From: Erodium maritimum | Taxonomy: Eukaryota > Streptophyta > Magnoliopsida > Geraniales > Geraniaceae | Assembly: GCA_963921825.1 (NCBI GenBank) | Contig: OY997593.1 | Span: forward strand, 63,844,039-63,908,038 | Length of the DNA stretch: 64,000 bases | Reading direction: 5' to 3' | Shown: in pieces, positions 44,400 through 56,694 of the stretch | Layout of the letters: every line of letters starts with the position of its first letter | Numbering within the stretch: the first letter of the stretch is position 1 | The notes under the pieces: generated by a model | What the model was told of the DNA's origin: nothing | The model's input: the letters and a program-made list of their open reading frames with translations, nothing else | Databases searched by the model: none | Position numbers and translations under genes: made by a program

Positions 44400-46735
44400 A
44401 TGTGTTAAATCAGTTGGGTTGTTCCGTGGTGTTGGTCATGGGCGAGTTTCTTTTGAACTGAGTAGTGTTCGGGGGCTAGCTTGGTTTTGGAGTGCAGGTG
44501 GGGTCGTCTCGGTGGTGACTCTATCTCGTCATGGAGGTTGCGAGCCCGGAGGTGCTGTTTCGTTTTCGGCAGCTGATTGGCTTCGAGTGTTGCGGTTGGG
44601 TTTGGTTGAGTTCGCAAGCGATTTCTTCTGTTTTTTTGCTTCAGTTATGTTCTTAGTTAGTTTGATGGGCATGAGGCCATTTGTGGTTTGATCTTCATGT
44701 TGGGGAAATCTGGGTCTTGACCTTTTGTTTCTTGGTTGTTTTTAATTTGGTTTCAGGGTATAGGTTTGTTCGACCTTCTCCTAGTTTGCTTAAAGTCTAA
44801 AAAATATGGGTATTGTTTTTTTTATCGACAAAGCAAATTTAAATTAAAACCTCTCCCGAGGTGAAAGAGGAGTACAAAGACAGGTCCAACTACAGACCAC
44901 CAAAAAAAGTCAACAACCAACTTGATACAAACTCGAGCGCTAGCATGACAACTCAGCCTCATGACTTTCCCAACAGGGGGATGAAACAAGGAAGAAGGGG
45001 AATGCAAACCCAATAAACCTGAAACCATGAAACCCAATAGTGGGAGTGAACCAAAACACAGAGGTCTAATAAATTAGATTTAACAAACTTTAAGCACAAA
45101 GAAAAGGTCTAATACCCTAATTTTCCAACCATGAGCCCAAGAACTAAAAGTGGTCTAGTACCCGGATTTTCCAACCTTGAAGCTCATAGAAAACTTGAAA
45201 CTACCGAGATCCATGCTTAAGATTGAAGTGCACCATGTCTCATTAGGATCATCAATGACGGTCACTAATAAGCCGGCGGCCAACACCGCAAACGAAAGAG
45301 ACATTTTCAGTGGACCAAGCCACCAAAATCACTGAACCCTAAATCAAAACTGACGGTAACAATCAATAAGCAGAATTGCCCAACCACTCGCCGGCGTCCA
45401 ACACCTAAAAACCGGCGAGCCCTTACCACCAAGATGGAAGGGAAGCGATGTAACCGAACAACAACGAAATAAGGACAACAAGGGCACAACTACACTTAAG
45501 CAAAGGATACAGAGATCAAGTAAACCTCTACTGAAAAAAGGGTATCACCTGAGCAAAGCACCGTCAAGTTGAGGCCAACACCACACCAGCCAAAGAAACG
45601 ACACTATCGAGCATAACCACACAATCTACCACCTAAGAAGTCGAGAAACACGTCCCACATTGGAACTTAGATGAGAAGCCGGTGACACGCCTAAAACAGA
45701 GAGGTTGAAGCAAGGGAACGACTGACAGAAGCATCCAGAACGACTCATTCCAATCCACTACAATCAACAACTAGAGAGGTTGAGAAAATAGTCTCACACC
45801 GGATCTGAAACGAGAAATCAGAAACTCCGTCGGTGGCGAAACCCTAAAACCTCAACCGATCTTCGCAACTACCAGAAACTCCGGCATACTGAACTCTGAC
45901 GAACAGCTGCTACTAGAGAAGGAACCTGAGCCGGACTAAATGAACCCAGACCAGATCCACAACAGATCCAGACCAAGCCCTTGACCAGGCCCAGTTCCAA
46001 ACCCGAAACCAAGCCCAGAACCGAATCTAGGCCCAAACCGGAAACCAAGCCCAGAATTGGAACCAACCCGAACCTTGTACCAATCTTGAACCCAAACCTC
46101 CCGAAGCTTGCGACGCCGCCCATGACATGACTACCGGCGGCGAAGGCGGGGCTATATCACTACGAAGAATCAGGAGCGAGAAACCAAACCAACAACCGCG
46201 AAGGGCGAGCCGGCGACGAGGCCAAAGAAGAGAGGGTCGTCGGTGTCGCTCGAACAACGGAAGAGACGGTGAAGGGACACCAGAACTCCATAGAACATGA
46301 CAACTACCTTCCTTCCCACAAATCCGGGATGAGCGCACCTTTAATGGGTGACAAACATCTCCCACTAGCCGAAAATGAAGGAGGTACGCAACCCCGGGCT
46401 CAGGCGAGAATCCGGCTGAAGGTTGAAGCAGGGAAATGGGAGGAAAGGTTGAAGTAGAGAGAGGAAAAGGAAAAAAAGAGGAAGAAGGACATATCACCAC
46501 TGCCGACGTCCATGGTCGGAAACCATGGCGTCGCTGGCAGTTTAGACAAAAAGAAGAAGGGGCAGAGGCAAAGGTCGGCTAGTGTTTTATATAGACGGTA
46601 AAATCTGAGTATTGTTTAGATCCATCTCTGGTTTGTTATGGTTGTATTGTTATGGTTGTATGTGGTTTGTTACCATGCTCTTATTTCCTTTTCGGAAATC
46701 TGAGTCTATTCATAATATTTGTTGATCAAAAAAAA
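44400..46735 (+). mobile_element. Old LINE tail (3' part), interrupted by a younger retroposon
   Basis: Sequence left (44400-44800) and right (46618-46735) of the insertion at 44819-46599 reads as one T/G-rich 3' region that ends GTTGATCAAAAAAAA at about 46735. That is the kind of terminus common on plant L1-clade LINEs. No reverse transcriptase motif remains, so the piece is a strongly 5'-truncated copy. The boundary at 44400 is approximate. Confidence 0.5.
44819..46599 (-). mobile_element. Non-autonomous retroposon, 1,781 bp, nested in the LINE tail
   Basis: It is flanked by an 18-bp target duplication with two mismatches, AAAATATGGGTATTGTTT (44801-44818) and AAAATCTGAGTATTGTTT (46600-46617). 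On the minus strand it starts ACCGTCTATATAAAACAC and ends TTTGCTTTGTCGATAAAAAA, an A-tail. Just before the tail lies a small hairpin ACCTC-GGGA-GAGGT. Several modest open frames exist (the longest 46500-46027), none with a domain, and no endonuclease or reverse transcriptase. A three-fold 45-bp repeat (GGTCTARTACCC..ATTTTCCAACC) lies at about 45065-45190. It was mobilised in trans by a LINE. Confidence 0.75.
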
Positions 46736-46774
46736 TATTGACTTTATAAATATTTAAAACACCACACATTTTGG

Positions 46775-47547
46775 TAGAGGTGTCCAAAATTGACCCATAA
46801 CCCAGAGCACCCGATCAACCGGTAATTGGCCCATAACCCAATGCACCCAATCAACCATCCCACCCGGTCCTAGAAGGTTTTCCCTTATGGATTACGGGGA
46901 CAGGCCCGGGTTCAAAAAAACAAAACTCAGAGTGAGCGGTCCGGGTAGCGGATCCGTGACATGCTTTCCTACATAACCCGGACCACCAGGATATGGTACA
47001 AGTCCAAGACCTAAGGCCACACTCTTACAATTTTAATTACTTTGCATATGAAGAGGAAAATTAATGGCTTGAGATTTTGAAGATGATTACCGATTTCTAA
47101 TACAACATGTCGCAGTTTTGTGTTGAGTTGAACTCATCTTTTGTAATCGTAATCTGTTTTTGGTCAACTTGAACTCCTTGTTGAACGCTTATAATCCTTG
47201 AATCTTTGATATAAGTTATCACAGGGTATGGAGTTTTTTCATCATTAAGAATTGACCAAATTGAGAGCTTTTAAGCACTAATTGAGGACTTTTTAATGAT
47301 TTTTTGGATAATGAAAAAAATATTTGAAAGTATATGTAATACTACTTACGGTTAACGTGATCAATTGTTAAAAAATTCGGATGGGTTGGTCAAACCCGAT
47401 GAACTGGACCATAATCTGGACGGGTGGGTTCAAAGGTCCCTTTTTGGGCCTAGGGCTGGGAATGGGTTAAATTTTTTGAATTTGTTCACTCCGAGTCGGT
47501 TCAAAATTTTGGCGACGGGGTCGGGGCCTGACCCATGGACACCCCTA
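46775..47547. mobile_element. Non-autonomous hAT element, 773 bp
   Basis: The ends are TAGAGGTGTCCA and, inverted, TAGGGGTGTCCA. A perfect 8-bp duplication, CATTTTGG, lies at 46767-46774 and 47548-47555. Subterminal CCCATAACCC/GGGTT-type repeats are seen near both ends. The element has no coding capacity. It belongs to a different hAT subfamily from the one at 16403-17249, judged by its ends. Confidence 0.85.
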
Positions 47548-47709
47548 CATTTTGGTAAGTGGCGGGGTATTTTGGTAACACCGTCTTGGAGGCAACATAA
47601 GTGTTATCACCGGGACGCAAAACATTTATCAACTAGAATCGTATATCAACCCGGAATACTACTTTTATCAATTGCATTCAAAACATTTATAAACTAGAAA
47701 CGTTCATCA

Positions 47710-49297
47710 GCAAACTGCAAGTGGGATAAGGAAAAGCATGATCGACCAATATCTCGATACCCTTATGTTTATGTGAGGTTCTTGGAAGCTTTGGAAAATA
47801 TCAAGAGGGCCTTGTTGGATTATAAGAATTTCTCGGGTTTGAAGGTAAAATTATCAAATCCAAAAGTAGTTATTTTGAATATTTATGCTTTTTCGTATTA
47901 GGATGTAGAGTCAGTTATTGGGTGCGATGTGGACGTGTTGTCGTTAGGGATTCTAATGGCAATTGTAAGCTCTACAATCATATTATCTCTTTGGTTAGTG
48001 GCCCTCTATTTTGTAGCGTGTCTGGTAATCAGGATTAGTGTGGAACTTTGGCAAGGGAGATTTGGTGTCATTATGGGATGATGTTTGGTTAGTGGAGACC
48101 CTATTTTGATCTCGTTTCCCTAACGCCTATCTGATGACCATGAATCGAGAAGGTTGGATTGAGGAGTATTGGAATGGTTCGAGTTGGTCAACTGAGTTCA
48201 GGAGGAGTAGGTGGGATTGGAGAAGGATGAGGTGCTTGATCTTCTTCTTTCTTTGGAATTCCATGTTGTTATTCCAGCTTTGGAGGACATGTTGGTATTG
48301 AGGAAGAACCAGTCTGATTTCACGATTTCGTGTGCTTATTCCTTGCTGATAGGGGGAGATTGTGTACATTTATCCTTGGGCTTCGATTTTGTGGATCTCG
48401 GGTATTCCCCTAAAACATTGTGTGTTGGTGTGGTTGGTTGTTCAGAAGATTTTGTCAACGTCTATAATTTTATAGGAACGTGGTATGTCTTTGTTTGAAT
48501 CAATTGTTTTGTTCGTTCTGTAAGTATCGTATGGAGACGTACGAACATATTCTTCTTCATTGTTCGGTTTCTTGGTGGATCTAGGGTCGTGTATCGAATT
48601 GGTGGAGTTTTCTTTAGGTCTTGCCTAGTAATGTTGTGGAGGTTTTATGTTTGTGGAAGAGCTTGGGATCTCATCATTGGCGAAAGGCTTGGGTTATGAT
48701 TGGATATTTGACCTTTTTGCACATTCGAATGTTGAGGAATGCAGTAGTGTTCAATAGTGTATTTGGAGTGTGAAGAAGTGATTTTTTTGGTAAAATTCAA
48801 ACCAATCTTTTTGTATTTTATGGAAAGTGGGGTCCTTGTGTGCCAATTTTCTTTTGTGGATTGGAAACATCGTTCGGGTGGTGTCTTCGCCCTAAGAGGA
48901 GACAGGGTCGGTCTCGTGGTGGTGTTTGCCCGTGTTTGGTCTTTTGGATCCGGGGAGTTTCTATTCAGGTGTCATTGTAGGTTTTGTTTGTTCTCACTTG
49001 AATCTGGTGAGTACTCATCCGGGGAGACTTTACGGGCCGATCTTCCACGGGTGGAGGGGCACGAATTATGTAGTTCCTTTGAAACTAGAGGATTCACCTA
49101 GTTCACCCTAAGCAACTATTCATTGGTTCGGGTGAGATGTCCGTTTTTGATATCTTGAGAAACTGTTCTCTGGTCTGTGTTTTCTTTCGGTCTTTGGCCC
49201 TTAGCTCTTTCGGAGAGTTTTTTGTAATTGTGGTTTCTTGGCTTGGTCCTTCTTGGACTAACTCTCTTTTTAATAAGATTCTTGAGCTGATGAAAAA
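47710..49297 (+). mobile_element. 5'-truncated LINE (L1 clade): RT thumb and zf-RVT remnants
   Basis: Broken frames on the plus strand show the region after the RT catalytic core (LEALENIKRALLDYKNFSGLKV near 47790-47855). Later the zinc-binding domain of plant LINE reverse transcriptases appears (YEHILLHCSVSWWI near 48540-48585). The copy ends at about 49290 with AAGATTCTTGAGCTGATG then AAAAAA, a typical LINE end. The endonuclease and most of the RT are missing. GTTCATC occurs at both edges and could be the target duplication. Many stops are present; non-functional. Confidence 0.72.
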
Positions 49298-49424
49298 ATG
49301 TTCATCGTAGGTGATAAATTTAGCACAATGTGGTGATAGTTTTTTCACAAAACAGGTGATAACTTTTTCTACAATAATGTTTCCGAGTTGAAAAAAGTAA
49401 CGTTATAAGTTGATATACGTATTG

Positions 49425-49510
49425 CATTCAGGTGATAATTTTAGTGTATTATGGTGATAAATGTTTTTCATTCAGGTGATAATTTTAGTGTATTATGGTG
49501 ATAAATATCA
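49425..49510 (+). repeat. Tandem repeat, two 44-bp units
   Basis: CATTCAGGTGATAATTTTAG followed by TGTATTATGGTGATAAAT occurs at 49425 and, identically, at 49469. The identity suggests a recent duplication. Confidence 0.85.
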
Positions 49511-49593
49511 GGTCATAAATTATGATGAACACTTGATAAAAACGTAAAATATAGAATGAAGATTCAAATTTTGAAGAACACATAGAACCATAT

Positions 49594-50739
49594 TGATGGA
49601 ATGTGATTCCTGATCTTCTCATTAACTGTAATTGCTATAAATATAGTTTTGTTACAAGATAAGTATTATCCAATATACAAAATACAAATGAGGTATATCT
49701 TATCTAACACGCCCCCTCAGTCGGAACGGGAGGAGGCAAGACGTTCGGACTGGATCTGAAATCATAAAACAAGACCTGTGGGAGTCCCTTGGTGAAGATG
49801 TCGGAAATCTGAGACCGAGAAGGGACATGAAGAACCCGAACTTGTCCTTTAGCGACATTTTCCCGAACGAAATGGATATCTAGTTTGATATGCTTTGTGC
49901 GTTGATGTTGCACAGGATTTCCGGATAAATAAATGGCACTTACATTGTCACAATAAACCAGGGTGGCTCGAGATATTGGACAATATAGTTCCAAGAGTAA
50001 GTTCCGGAGCCAGCAAGATTCTGATACAACATTCGCAAGGCCTCGGCATTCAGCTTCAGTGCTAGAACGAGAGATAGTCGGTTGCCTCTTAGAAGACCAC
50101 GAAATGAGATTATCACCCAAAAACACACAATATCCTGATGTAGAGCGGCGAGTGTCAGGACAACCGGCCCAGTCTGCATCGGTGTAAGAAACCAATTCCG
50201 AAATCTTGGAGGAGTATAGGTGAAGACCTAAATGTAGTGTTCCCTGAAGATAACAGATGATGCGTTTGAGAGCACTCATATGATTGTCACGTAGATCATG
50301 CATGTGGAGACAGATTTGCTGAACAACATAGGATATGTCTGGGCGAGTGAACGTGAGGTACTGCAATGCGCCTGCGAGACTGCGGTAGAGAGTCGGATTA
50401 GCAAAAGGAGCACCGGATATGCCGCTCACTTTAGCCTTCGTATCCACTGGAGTCGCAGATGGGGAGCAAGAGCTCATTCCTGCTCGATGAATAATCTCCT
50501 CCGCATATTTCCGTTGGGAAAGGAACATGCCTGTAGAATGACGATCAACTGCAATACCAAGAAAATAAGACAAAGGCCCAAGATCCTTCATGGAAAACTC
50601 CGAGCTAAGTTTAGACATAATGGAAAGTCGTAAAGCATGACTCGAAGTAGTCAGAATGATGTCATCCACATATAAAAGCAGAAAGGCAGTGTCGGAGCCC
50701 TGACGGTAAACAAACATAGAGTGTATATCTTATCTAACA
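49594..50739 (-). mobile_element. Ty1/copia fossil: RT end, RNase H and 3' LTR
   Basis: The element is flanked by a 5-bp target duplication, ATATG, at 49589-49593 and 50740-50744. On the minus strand a long frame covers the end of the reverse transcriptase (LLLYVDDIILT, with the YVDD catalytic box), the conserved GALQYLTFTRPDISYVVQ segment, and RNase H with SYTDADWAGCPDTRRSTSGY and the TKHIKLDIHFVRE motif. A purine tract and a short LTR (49594-49709, starting TGTTAGATAAG) follow. It is a shortened copy that lacks most of the pol and all of gag, so it is broken. Parts present look moderately young. Confidence 0.88.
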
Positions 50740-50744
50740 CATAT

Positions 50745-53540
50745 ATTGTCGTGATTCATAGCTAAATATGAAGCAATTAGTATCAAGAACGAGTTTTTGC
50801 TACTAATGATTTAAGAAAAAAAACACATTAAATCACGATAATCAATTGATAAAACCATAAAACAGGGTATGGAGATTCAGAACTTGAAGAACATAGAGAC
50901 TTAATTTTTGATCCCTGAATTGAATCAATAATGATCAAAGGAAAGAGGAAGCAATAATATGCATATTTTTCGTCTTAATTAGTTGTGGAACTCGTTGATT
51001 TTGAATAGAATAAATGTATGGTTTGAAGGTGAAAATAAAGCATGTTTAGTGTTTGGTTCTTGTGTGAGTTACAATATTGTCTGGCTTGCGTGAGTCATGA
51101 GAATGAAAAGTGTGGAGTGTTGTTGTGTTTCTAGGTGATGATGTGACATCATGTTAAGTGTTGAATCTTAGACATGTATGGTCGGGATTGGTACTCATGA
51201 TTGTTAGAGTAAGAGTGGTTCTCAATATATTTCACCTTCTACTTACAAGAGTGTTTAAATTTGATCTATCAACCACTTCAACCTGTAAAACTGCCTCTAT
51301 CGAAACTCATTGGATCAACACTGTTGGGCTTCAAGGTGGTGAATGAATTTGATTTTCTAAAACCAATTGTAAACTAGTAAAAGTAGCCTCGGTAAATCTT
51401 TATATATATATATGTGGGTTGTGTTTATATGACCATGTAAAAAGAGTTTACTGTAAAAATTAAATTTAACTCAGCAATTAGTTAACCTAATAATTCCAAC
51501 AAAATCACCCACTTATGCATCAATAAATTAGCTTACATAGAAGCCTTTATGTAGATGCAAGAAAAAATATTATTGAAATTAAATTATATTCTAGATAAAA
51601 AAAATTACATATGAAACATTTATTAACCATTACATAATAAACGTTAATTAACAATCCATAAAATAAAGATCAACATATTTGAAAATAAAAATGAACGTAA
51701 GAAATTTTTGGAATCATTAGGAATTCTCTCCTTTCCAAAAACCTCTCCCAAAAAAACATTTCCGCCTCTCTCCCGACTGTCACGACCTCGGCTGCATCTT
51801 TCGATGATCATAGATTCCTGTTCACCATGGTCCTCGGCCTCTACTGTTGAGTCTCGGCTACCAGTCTGTCGATTTTCCACGACCCGCCTAACTAAATGGG
51901 GCCCGTGAATCATCCCACAAGAGGACTTTGCTGCTCTCACTACTAATCTCCGACTACTACCACACGAAATGACGTATCCTTACCATGGAGATCAACATGT
52001 CCGGGTGGACTCCCGACCCCTACCACCGTGACGACGGGACGACGCAGAGGAAGACGAGGACCCCACCCTCCACTAGATCTCCAATGACGCTGCCAAGGAA
52101 ATGAGGACTCGGTGTCCTATTAGGGAACACCTATTGACCACGATCCCACTCTACCCCTATCGTAGACCCTCTAGTATCAGAACCTTCCCTAGGCGTAGCC
52201 GATCAACAACTCGTCGGTGAGGGCTCAACATCGAGGGATCACTCAAGTCTAGAAAGGAGACAACAGATCTATAGAGAAATGAATAGAACTGTTAGGATAG
52301 AGGACCGGGTGAGCAAGCCACTACGCACAACAATTTAGAGATGTCAAAGATAAAGATTGGTTGGTCATGCGGAGAAAAATGACATAGAGAAGGCAATTGA
52401 GTGCGAGTTGGGGTGTAAGGGAAGACGAAGATTGCAAATAAGGAAATGGTAAGGGATAGAAAGCACTAACAAACTCCTATTATGAGAAAACCAAAGGAGG
52501 TCGTCGACTGTTAGAGCAATACCGAGGTGAGACCAGCAACAAGAGGGTTTGGCAAAAGAGTTTCATATCAATCTAGTCATCTTGCTCTACTATTACCCCC
52601 ATAATGCAATAGGAAAAGATCTCGGCCCATTAGGAATCGACGGCAGAACAAGTCTTCTATGTAAATTAGACGCTCGACAAAGTAATCGTTTATTAGTCGT
52701 TCATGGTCACCTACACTATCTTGGTCCACGCACCTTCAATTGTGTTAACTCTATGGCGATACTTTTTTAAAAATTGCATTTGCCTTAACACTTAGTACTT
52801 CTCGTTGAAATCCTCAATTAATTTGGTCTCCCTAAGCTCGTACTTTTCGTCCAATTCCTCCTTTAACTTGGTCTTTATTGGCTCATAATTTTCCTAATCC
52901 AGTAGCTTGGGCAAGAGAAAGAAATTTCAAAATTATGAGTGGTGAAATAAGGATTTGAAAAGAAGAATAGTTGTGTGAGAAATTAGAACGTGTTGTCTAT
53001 TTGTAGGGGTACATTTCATATTATCATGTATTATTTCATAAAATCAATATCGATCATTTTTTAAATTCCAACTACCATGCGTTGAACAATCGTGTTTTCG
53101 GCATCGTTAATGTCACATGCCAACATCTACATCGTCATCGTCGACCTCAACCCCACTGTTAGTGCCCTAAATGTCTAGGTAAATTTTACGGTCCTTAAGT
53201 TTCACAAGTTTATTTTAAAAAAAACTCATCATATGAAAGATTATTTTTCATATGAATTGAATATTGTACATAAATATGATGACTAAATCGGGTATATATA
53301 GATCACGGCACTATATAATATGATGAATAAGGCTTAAACCCGATTGGTGGGCTGCCATAGACTATAACATCTTCTTCTTCAAAAATTGTGTACACGTTAC
53401 AGCTTAAGCCTGGGTGGGCAAGCCACCATCTTTCAGTGGTCAATTTCTACTTTCTAGTTCTATCTACCAAAACGGTGTCGTGCGGTGCTATTTACTCATC
53501 CCCTTGCTTGTGATCTCATTTGTATACATGAAATAATGTG
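50745..53540. other. Intergenic region without recognisable genes
   Basis: The stretch is AT-rich except for a GC-richer island at 51770-52260 that shows no domain in any frame and may be decayed mobile-element sequence. A palindrome CATATGAAA/TTTCATATG lies at about 53233-53257. Short open frames (51644-51940, 52549-52770) have no support. Confidence 0.35.
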
Positions 53541-53975
53541 ATTGTTCGTCAGTTAATTAAGAAGCATAGGAAACTATCGGTTTGAATTATTTGGTCATTC
53601 TTAGATTTTGAAAGTCTTTTATTTAGTTCTTGAGATTTTCTATATTACAGTTTAATTATATGAAGAAAAAGAAAATGTAATTGTTCATCAATTATTTGCA
53701 TCTCTCATATTAATAAGCATAGAAATTAGAAAACTAGTGGTTTGTATTATTTAGTTATTTCATAGATTCAGAAAGTCCTTTATTTAATTCTTGAGACTTT
53801 TTGTATTACAGTTTAGTTGTACGGGACAATGGAGTTGTTCATCAATTATTTGCACCTCTCATATTAATAAGACTAGAAGACTAGTGGTTTGAATTATTTG
53901 GTAGTTTTATAGATTCTGAAAATCATCTATTTAATTCTTGAGATTTTTTATATTAGAGTTTAGTTCTTGATAAAA
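53541..53975 (+). repeat. Degenerate tandem repeat, three units of about 140-155 bp
   Basis: Units start at about 53541, 53680 and 53834 with ATTGTTCRTCARTTA. Each contains a CTA(T/G)(C/T)GGTTTGAATTATTTGG-type block, an AGATTYTGAAARTC block and CTTGAGAYTTTTTRTATTA. Similarity between units is moderate. Confidence 0.75.
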
Positions 53976-54843
53976 AAAATTTAAAAATATATATAAATGA
54001 TTACTATCGCCGAAATCGGTTGTTTTCTTTTAAGAAATAAATTTAACTGACTATTACGTAGATTGTTCCAAAATTATTTGAAATCTGTCTAGAACCTTTT
54101 TGTCCCCGTGAAAACGTCAAGCATCTAGTGGGTCGAGATGACATGAGACCCAATTAAGTTATAGGTAGGAGGGTCCTAAATGAGCCACACTTATCTATAA
54201 TAAAAGCTAGATGTGTCACTAATTCAATGCAAGTGGTTGAGCAATGAACACCAAGATACACTTTTGGTTGGTAAGGAGATATGTGTGTATGCAAATTGCA
54301 GGCTAATGAAGTCTCTTCTGTAATTGATTCTCGCTAGGTTAAGTCAGTACCAATCTCACATACAGAGATGTGCATTAAAGAGCCTGCAATCGTAGATGAT
54401 CATCAAAAGTCAAACCTTTTCTGGTGGAAATTATTAAGCATTAACTCTGGAGCCAATGTTGATGTCAACCATGTTACTCCCACTAATCAATGAATTACAA
54501 ACTTTGCAATTCGTTACTGTTCTCATGTCTTAAATCCCATTCATAACATTTGATTGAAAAGACTGATTTAACCTCGTTACTCCTTCTCAATATACTGTTT
54601 TCCTGATCATCAATAAGCTATGGTACAGAATTTGTATACCATTTATAAGTAGAATCAAGACATTGTCTGAGCAATTGACACTGGAACAGAGATCATTTCA
54701 AGTATCTAACTGTTCATGCTAGCCAATTCAGAGTTGCAGGTGAGTGTTGATATTGGATTGTTGAATTAGATCATCAAAACTAGAAAGAATTAAATCATAC
54801 ACAACTATGAAAGAAAGTTTGGATTTTTAACATTATCAAGGAC
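53976..54843. other. Downstream region of the BTB gene
   Basis: No gene is seen. It includes the likely 3' UTR of the gene that ends at 54844. Confidence 0.3.
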
Positions 54844-56247
54844 CTATCCTCTGACAGAACTCTGCCAAACCTCTACACATTGCAGATCCTTCCTGGTCAC
54901 AAACATTTTGTTCCCTCCAAAGGCCAAGTTGGTAACCCTCGAACCACCCATGTCCTTCACTCTGCCCAGTAGGTTCTTCCTAAAGACCCTTCCCTCAGCA
55001 AACCCATCTCTTCCATTGTGTTTTACAGAGCCCATCACTACCTCAGACCACAGCTCTATATTGCCTCCTTTGCTGCAAAACACTTGATTGCCATGGCTCT
55101 CGATTTTGCACCCATTACCTTCCTTCTTCCCATTCACAACTCTACCCCCACCCCCAATACATTCCCATGGCTTCTCACCACCCATGTTCCTTAAATCCAT
55201 ATAGAACATGTCACCTGAGTTAACACCTACCTTGAACATGGCTGACAAGTTATCCAATACCGTCACGTCGGAGAAGCAATCAGTCTTCTCCTTGAGCTCC
55301 CAGGCCACATTTCCAGACCTTATGTCCCACAATTTGATGTTGCCAGTTACTCCAGAAGGTCCGCTATGGGATCCAGAGGCCATAAGCAGATTGTAACTCG
55401 AAACCCAATTCAATTTGGTAGCTGGGATTGCAGAATCGATGTCTGCCCCGTATATTTCGTTGTGGCCGATCTCGGTGACGGGCCTCAAGCTCTGCAGATC
55501 ATAAACCATGATGGAATTCGAATTCCGGCGGCCGGATTCGAAGCTGGTGAAGAGCATTTCAGGCGACGAGCCGATTGCTTGGACGGTGGAGCTAGACTTG
55601 GTCACGTTTTCCCAATTCAGCGTCTCTCTCACGAATCCCTTGTCGAGATCGATAACTTGCAGGCCGGAGAAATCGGTGGCGCCTGCAGCCGCCACGTTCT
55701 CCGACAACGCCAGTAAAGAATCGACGGCGGCGAATTGGGAAAGAACCGTCGATTTCCGCCGCAGAGACCAATCGAAGGAGGTAATCTTGCTCCCGTGCGC
55801 GACGTGGACCGACCCGTTGGGCGTGGTGGCGATGGAAGATGGCGAATCGCGGCCGTTGAGGGGGAGAAGCAGAGACTTGTCGAGGTTGAAGGCCTCGAAT
55901 TGAGAAGGGTTGGAGAGAGAATTCACCAGGAGGGTCTCGACCCCGTAGAACCGGGACTCGGAGATGAGATCCTGGAGGTCCCAAGCCTTGGCCTTCGAAG
56001 GGAGGTTCCCGGTGCGGAGGAGCGAGAGGAGAATCGCGAACAACTCGGGATCTCGGTCGACGAACGGGGTGGTGAGCTGAGCCGACTCGGCGATCTGGGA
56101 GAAGACGGAATCGGGGCCGGAGAGGGCGAGGGTCTGCTTGGTGGTCTGGAAGATCTGGCCACCAACATCAACGGTGACGACGTTGGAATCAGGTCTGGGT
56201 TGGCGAGACCCAATCGATTTGGACACAGATTGCGAAAAAGGAGGCAT
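54844..56247 (-). CDS. BTB/POZ protein with WD40/YVTN-like repeats (At5g41330-like), 467 aa
   Basis: This is a single-exon gene. The N-terminal T1-type BTB/POZ domain spans about residues 22-108: VVTVDVGGQIFQTTKQTLAL, then FVDRDPELFAILLSLLRTG and LISESRFYGVETLLV. The rest (about 140-460) is a beta-propeller-like region with YVTN/WD-type blades (for example GNIKLWDIRSGNVAWEL). The arrangement and the start MPPFSQSV match the plant At5g41330 type. Proteins with this BTB class can act as substrate adaptors of CUL3 ubiquitin ligases; the specific target here is unknown. The start codon is preceded by a 90-bp CT/GA-mixed leader and a TATATATATA box at about 56345. It sits in tandem behind the aminopeptidase, 447 bp after its stop. 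It is complete and looks functional. Confidence 0.93.
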   Translation of the reverse strand: MPPFSQSVSKSIGSRQPRPDSNVVTVDVGGQIFQTTKQTLALSGPDSVFSQIAESAQLTTPFVDRDPELFAILLSLLRTGNLPSKAKAWDLQDLISESRFYGVETLLVNSLSNPSQFEAFNLDKSLLLPLNGRDSPSSIATTPNGSVHVAHGSKITSFDWSLRRKSTVLSQFAAVDSLLALSENVAAAGATDFSGLQVIDLDKGFVRETLNWENVTKSSSTVQAIGSSPEMLFTSFESGRRNSNSIMVYDLQSLRPVTEIGHNEIYGADIDSAIPATKLNWVSSYNLLMASGSHSGPSGVTGNIKLWDIRSGNVAWELKEKTDCFSDVTVLDNLSAMFKVGVNSGDMFYMDLRNMGGEKPWECIGGGGRVVNGKKEGNGCKIESHGNQVFCSKGGNIELWSEVVMGSVKHNGRDGFAEGRVFRKNLLGRVKDMGGSRVTNLAFGGNKMFVTRKDLQCVEVWQSSVRG

Positions 56248-56694
56248 TTTTATCCAACCCAGAAGAGAAAAATCCCGGCGATGATCAACGGAGTCTGGCG
56301 GCGGCGACGGCGAGATACAGGAATCGGAACTTGGTGAAGCAGGAGATATATATAGTTATATATACACGTGTGTGTATGAAACCGTACCAGATGACGGGTC
56401 TTTGGTCAAATGGGTGCTTTTGAATTTGTTGATGAAGCCGTCCAAAGTGGACCCGATGGATAGAGTAAACGGTAAATTTGGCGTCAAAAGATAACAGAGT
56501 TTAACGGAACATAAAAGAAGAAGAAGACAGAAACTCAGTCGTTTTGCCTGCTCTTTTGTCGATTCTACTTGTATCTGTTGACATTAATTTGATGAGTAAT
56601 GAAATGTTGAAATTAAAAGATCAATAACATCATGTTTTGTTTCTTCTACACTGTCAGTGTCACTGAGATGAATAGAAGCTAAAGGTTATGTTTA
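56248..56694. other. Promoter of the BTB gene and 3' end of the aminopeptidase gene
   Basis: Both genes are on the minus strand. A TATATATATAGTTATATATA block at 56345-56364, with an adjoining ACACGTGTGTGT stretch, is the likely core promoter of the BTB gene; CACGTG is a G-box-type core. Confidence 0.5.

Noticed and set aside
55735-56337. 200-codon plus-strand frame opposite the BTB gene
   Set aside because: It is a mirror of the BTB coding sequence with a charged low-complexity translation and no family.
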